From Saccoglossus kowalevskii (Eukaryota; Hemichordata; Enteropneusta; Harrimaniidae): 21,093 nt of DNA. Shown here in pieces: positions 19,571 through 21,093 of this stretch. The DNA lies in assembly GCF_000003605.2 (NCBI RefSeq), contig NW_003155269.1, positions 59,645-80,737 of the forward strand. Direction: 5' to 3'. Each line of letters begins with the position of its first letter. Position 1 is the stretch's first letter. The notes beneath the pieces were generated by a model. That model searched no databases and was not told where the DNA came from. It saw only the letters and a program-made list of their open reading frames with translations. A program made the position numbers and the translations under genes.

Positions 19571-20415
19571 ACGTAAATTTGTTGGTTTACTGTAAATCTG
19601 TTTTTAGAGGGCGGTAAAATAATATGCATAAAGTAGCAGTTTAGCAGCGGTCTCAGTAAACTTCAATGACTACATCTCCTTTTTATGAACCCACTAAACA
19701 TATGGAAAATTTTCTAAGACATCAAAAAAAACGTGTAAAATAAATATGTTTGAAAAATATGATTTATCGCATAGTTTCAGTGCAGAAGCAACACTGTGGG
19801 ATAAATTGTTGGCTGCAAGAAGCTCTTCAACCTATACAACTCGTGATGATAAATCTTCGTCATTTTTTTAATGATGTTTTCAACCCTTAGCTGTACACTA
19901 TGTCCAATAACACAAGCTACACGTACTAATACAATAAGTTGACTGCATTTGGCTGATACACTTAGAACAAAACAGTATATATGCCATCATTAACTTGAAG
20001 AATACAAAACCAATGAACCAATATGAAAGTACAGTGTCGTGTTGCCGTCTCAATCCCGTTCGATCCCCACACTTTACTAACTGAGCGAACACTAGCACAA
20101 GACAAACGGAACCTATTCAGGACCACAACATCCTTCAGAGAGTGACTACCATTACATTATTGTTTCAATGTTGCTTTAATATTTAACATCATCAGCTGCT
20201 TGGACGCGATCTTCATTACACCATCGCGGAATCACCGAATAAAAGCTTCCGTATTTATAACAACCTGTTTTGATTGGCAGCTGCTGAACTGAGACGGCGT
20301 AACTTCACGATTGACATTTAAAGCTCGTTGTCACCTAAATGCTCATTACTATGCAATTTCGACCGAGTCTGATAGTTACCTCACTGAGTCAAGTGATTTA
20401 ATCGATGATAATTAT
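19571..20415. other. No gene recognised
   Basis: AT-rich sequence with no conserved protein. The minus-strand frame at 19898-20098 starts with GTG and shows no domain. I see no GST exon here. Confidence 0.6.
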
Positions 20416-21093
20416 TAGGGGCCCAAGCCCAAAGGGCGAGGCCCCTATTATTATCGTTCAGTTTTTTCTTTCTTTCTTTCTTTCTTTCTTCCGTAACTTT
20501 TTTCGTCAAGTCGTTTGAGAAAACCGCTGAACGGAATGGTCTGATAATGCTCTATACTGATAGTCCCTAATGTGAACTGGTGCAACATGCTTTCAGAATT
20601 TCGATTGGTCAATTAGTTTGGCAGCCATATTGGATTGAAATAAAATCGGAAGTGGCTGTTTGACCACTTTCTGAGGGTCTAGGCGTCTAGATTTTTTTAT
20701 GGTATATAGTACAACTCATGTGTAATAAATATCAGCAATAAAAACTTTAGCGGTCATGTGACTTTTCCCGCCATTTTGTTTTTCGTAAAAACGGCAAAAA
20801 ACACTTAAAAATCTTCTTCTTCAGAACCACCAAGTAGAATGCTCTCATATGTAGTATTTAGCTTCTATATATGAATCCCATTTAGGTTTGATAAAATTTT
20901 TACGATTGGTCACGTGGTTTGGCCACCATTTTGGATTTCTTCTAAACAGGAAGTAGTTTTTTACTATGGCAACACTTGAGGGATTATTTTCAATTTTGCT
21001 TCATGGCATCTGTATATCTATCTCTTTCAGAAACCTAAAAAAGATTTCAGATCAGTCACGTGGTTTGGCCGCCATCTTGGATTTTAAGCAAAA
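20416..21093 (+). repeat. Dispersed repeat made of diverged units of about 150 bp, continuing past the window edge
   Basis: It opens with AGGGGCCCAAGCCCAAAGGG then CGAGGCCCC, partly self-complementary, followed by a TTTC run. A box of the type GGTCACGTGGTTTGGCCGCC followed by AT(C/T)TTGGATT then recurs at about 20607, 20752, 20908 and 21054, with spacings of 145, 156 and 146. The sequences before the boxes (TTTCAGAA) and after them (GGAAGTGG or GGAAGTAG, a run of T, TATGG) also recur, so the units are related along their whole length. No protein is encoded. Repeats of this look are familiar from marine invertebrate genomes; the family name is unknown to me. Confidence 0.7.
20462..20490 (+). 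repeat. (TTTC)n microsatellite
   Basis: About six uninterrupted TTTC units follow a T-run inside the head of the dispersed repeat. Confidence 0.9.

Noticed and set aside
20252-20277. TATAAATA with CCAAT on the minus strand
   Set aside because: The two boxes are only about 13 bases apart, unlike a normal promoter, and no gene follows.

Overview
The window looks like nuclear DNA from an invertebrate animal, probably marine. It has long GT-AG introns, is AT-rich with a low gene density, carries animal polyadenylation signals, and holds decayed retrotransposons and DNA transposons of types common in marine invertebrates. The phylum cannot be fixed from the sequence alone. No prokaryotic gene organisation, CRISPR array, rRNA or convincing tRNA is visible.

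The only confident protein-coding content is a head-to-tail array of sigma-class glutathione S-transferases (GSTs), the family that includes hematopoietic prostaglandin D synthase, all on the + strand. Copy A is represented only by its last coding exon (533-697). Copy B is complete in four coding exons (1414-1564, 8212-8304, 8441-8661, 10460-10624). These splice with matching phases into a 209-residue protein with the catalytic Tyr8. Copy C shows only exons 1 and 2 (14909-15059, 16967-17059). It has a TAA exactly where copy B encodes the glutathione-site Trp40, and the splice donor of its exon 2 is disturbed. No exon 3 or 4 is seen in the following 4 kb, so copy C is most likely a pseudogene.

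Region by region: 1-697 is the end of copy A; 698-1413 is a short spacer and probable 5' region of copy B; 1565-8211 is the very long intron 1 of copy B, holding a hAT-type miniature transposon with a perfect 8-bp target duplication and a fragment of a DIRS-like RNase H domain; 8305-10459 holds the other copy B introns, one with a 28-bp tandem duplication; 10625-14908 is intergenic, with a pyrimidine tract of about 240 bp and two weak minus-strand coding candidates; 15060-16966 is copy C intron 1, with two adjoining minisatellites and a 12-bp inverted repeat; 17060-21093 is repeat-rich, with a DNA-transposon-like end, a minus-strand LINE 3' end with several frameshifts and a microsatellite tail, and a dispersed repeat built of diverged units of about 150 bp that runs off the window.

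The GST copies would act independently as cytosolic detoxification or eicosanoid-type enzymes. Their arrangement is that of a locally duplicating gene family in which at least one copy has died.
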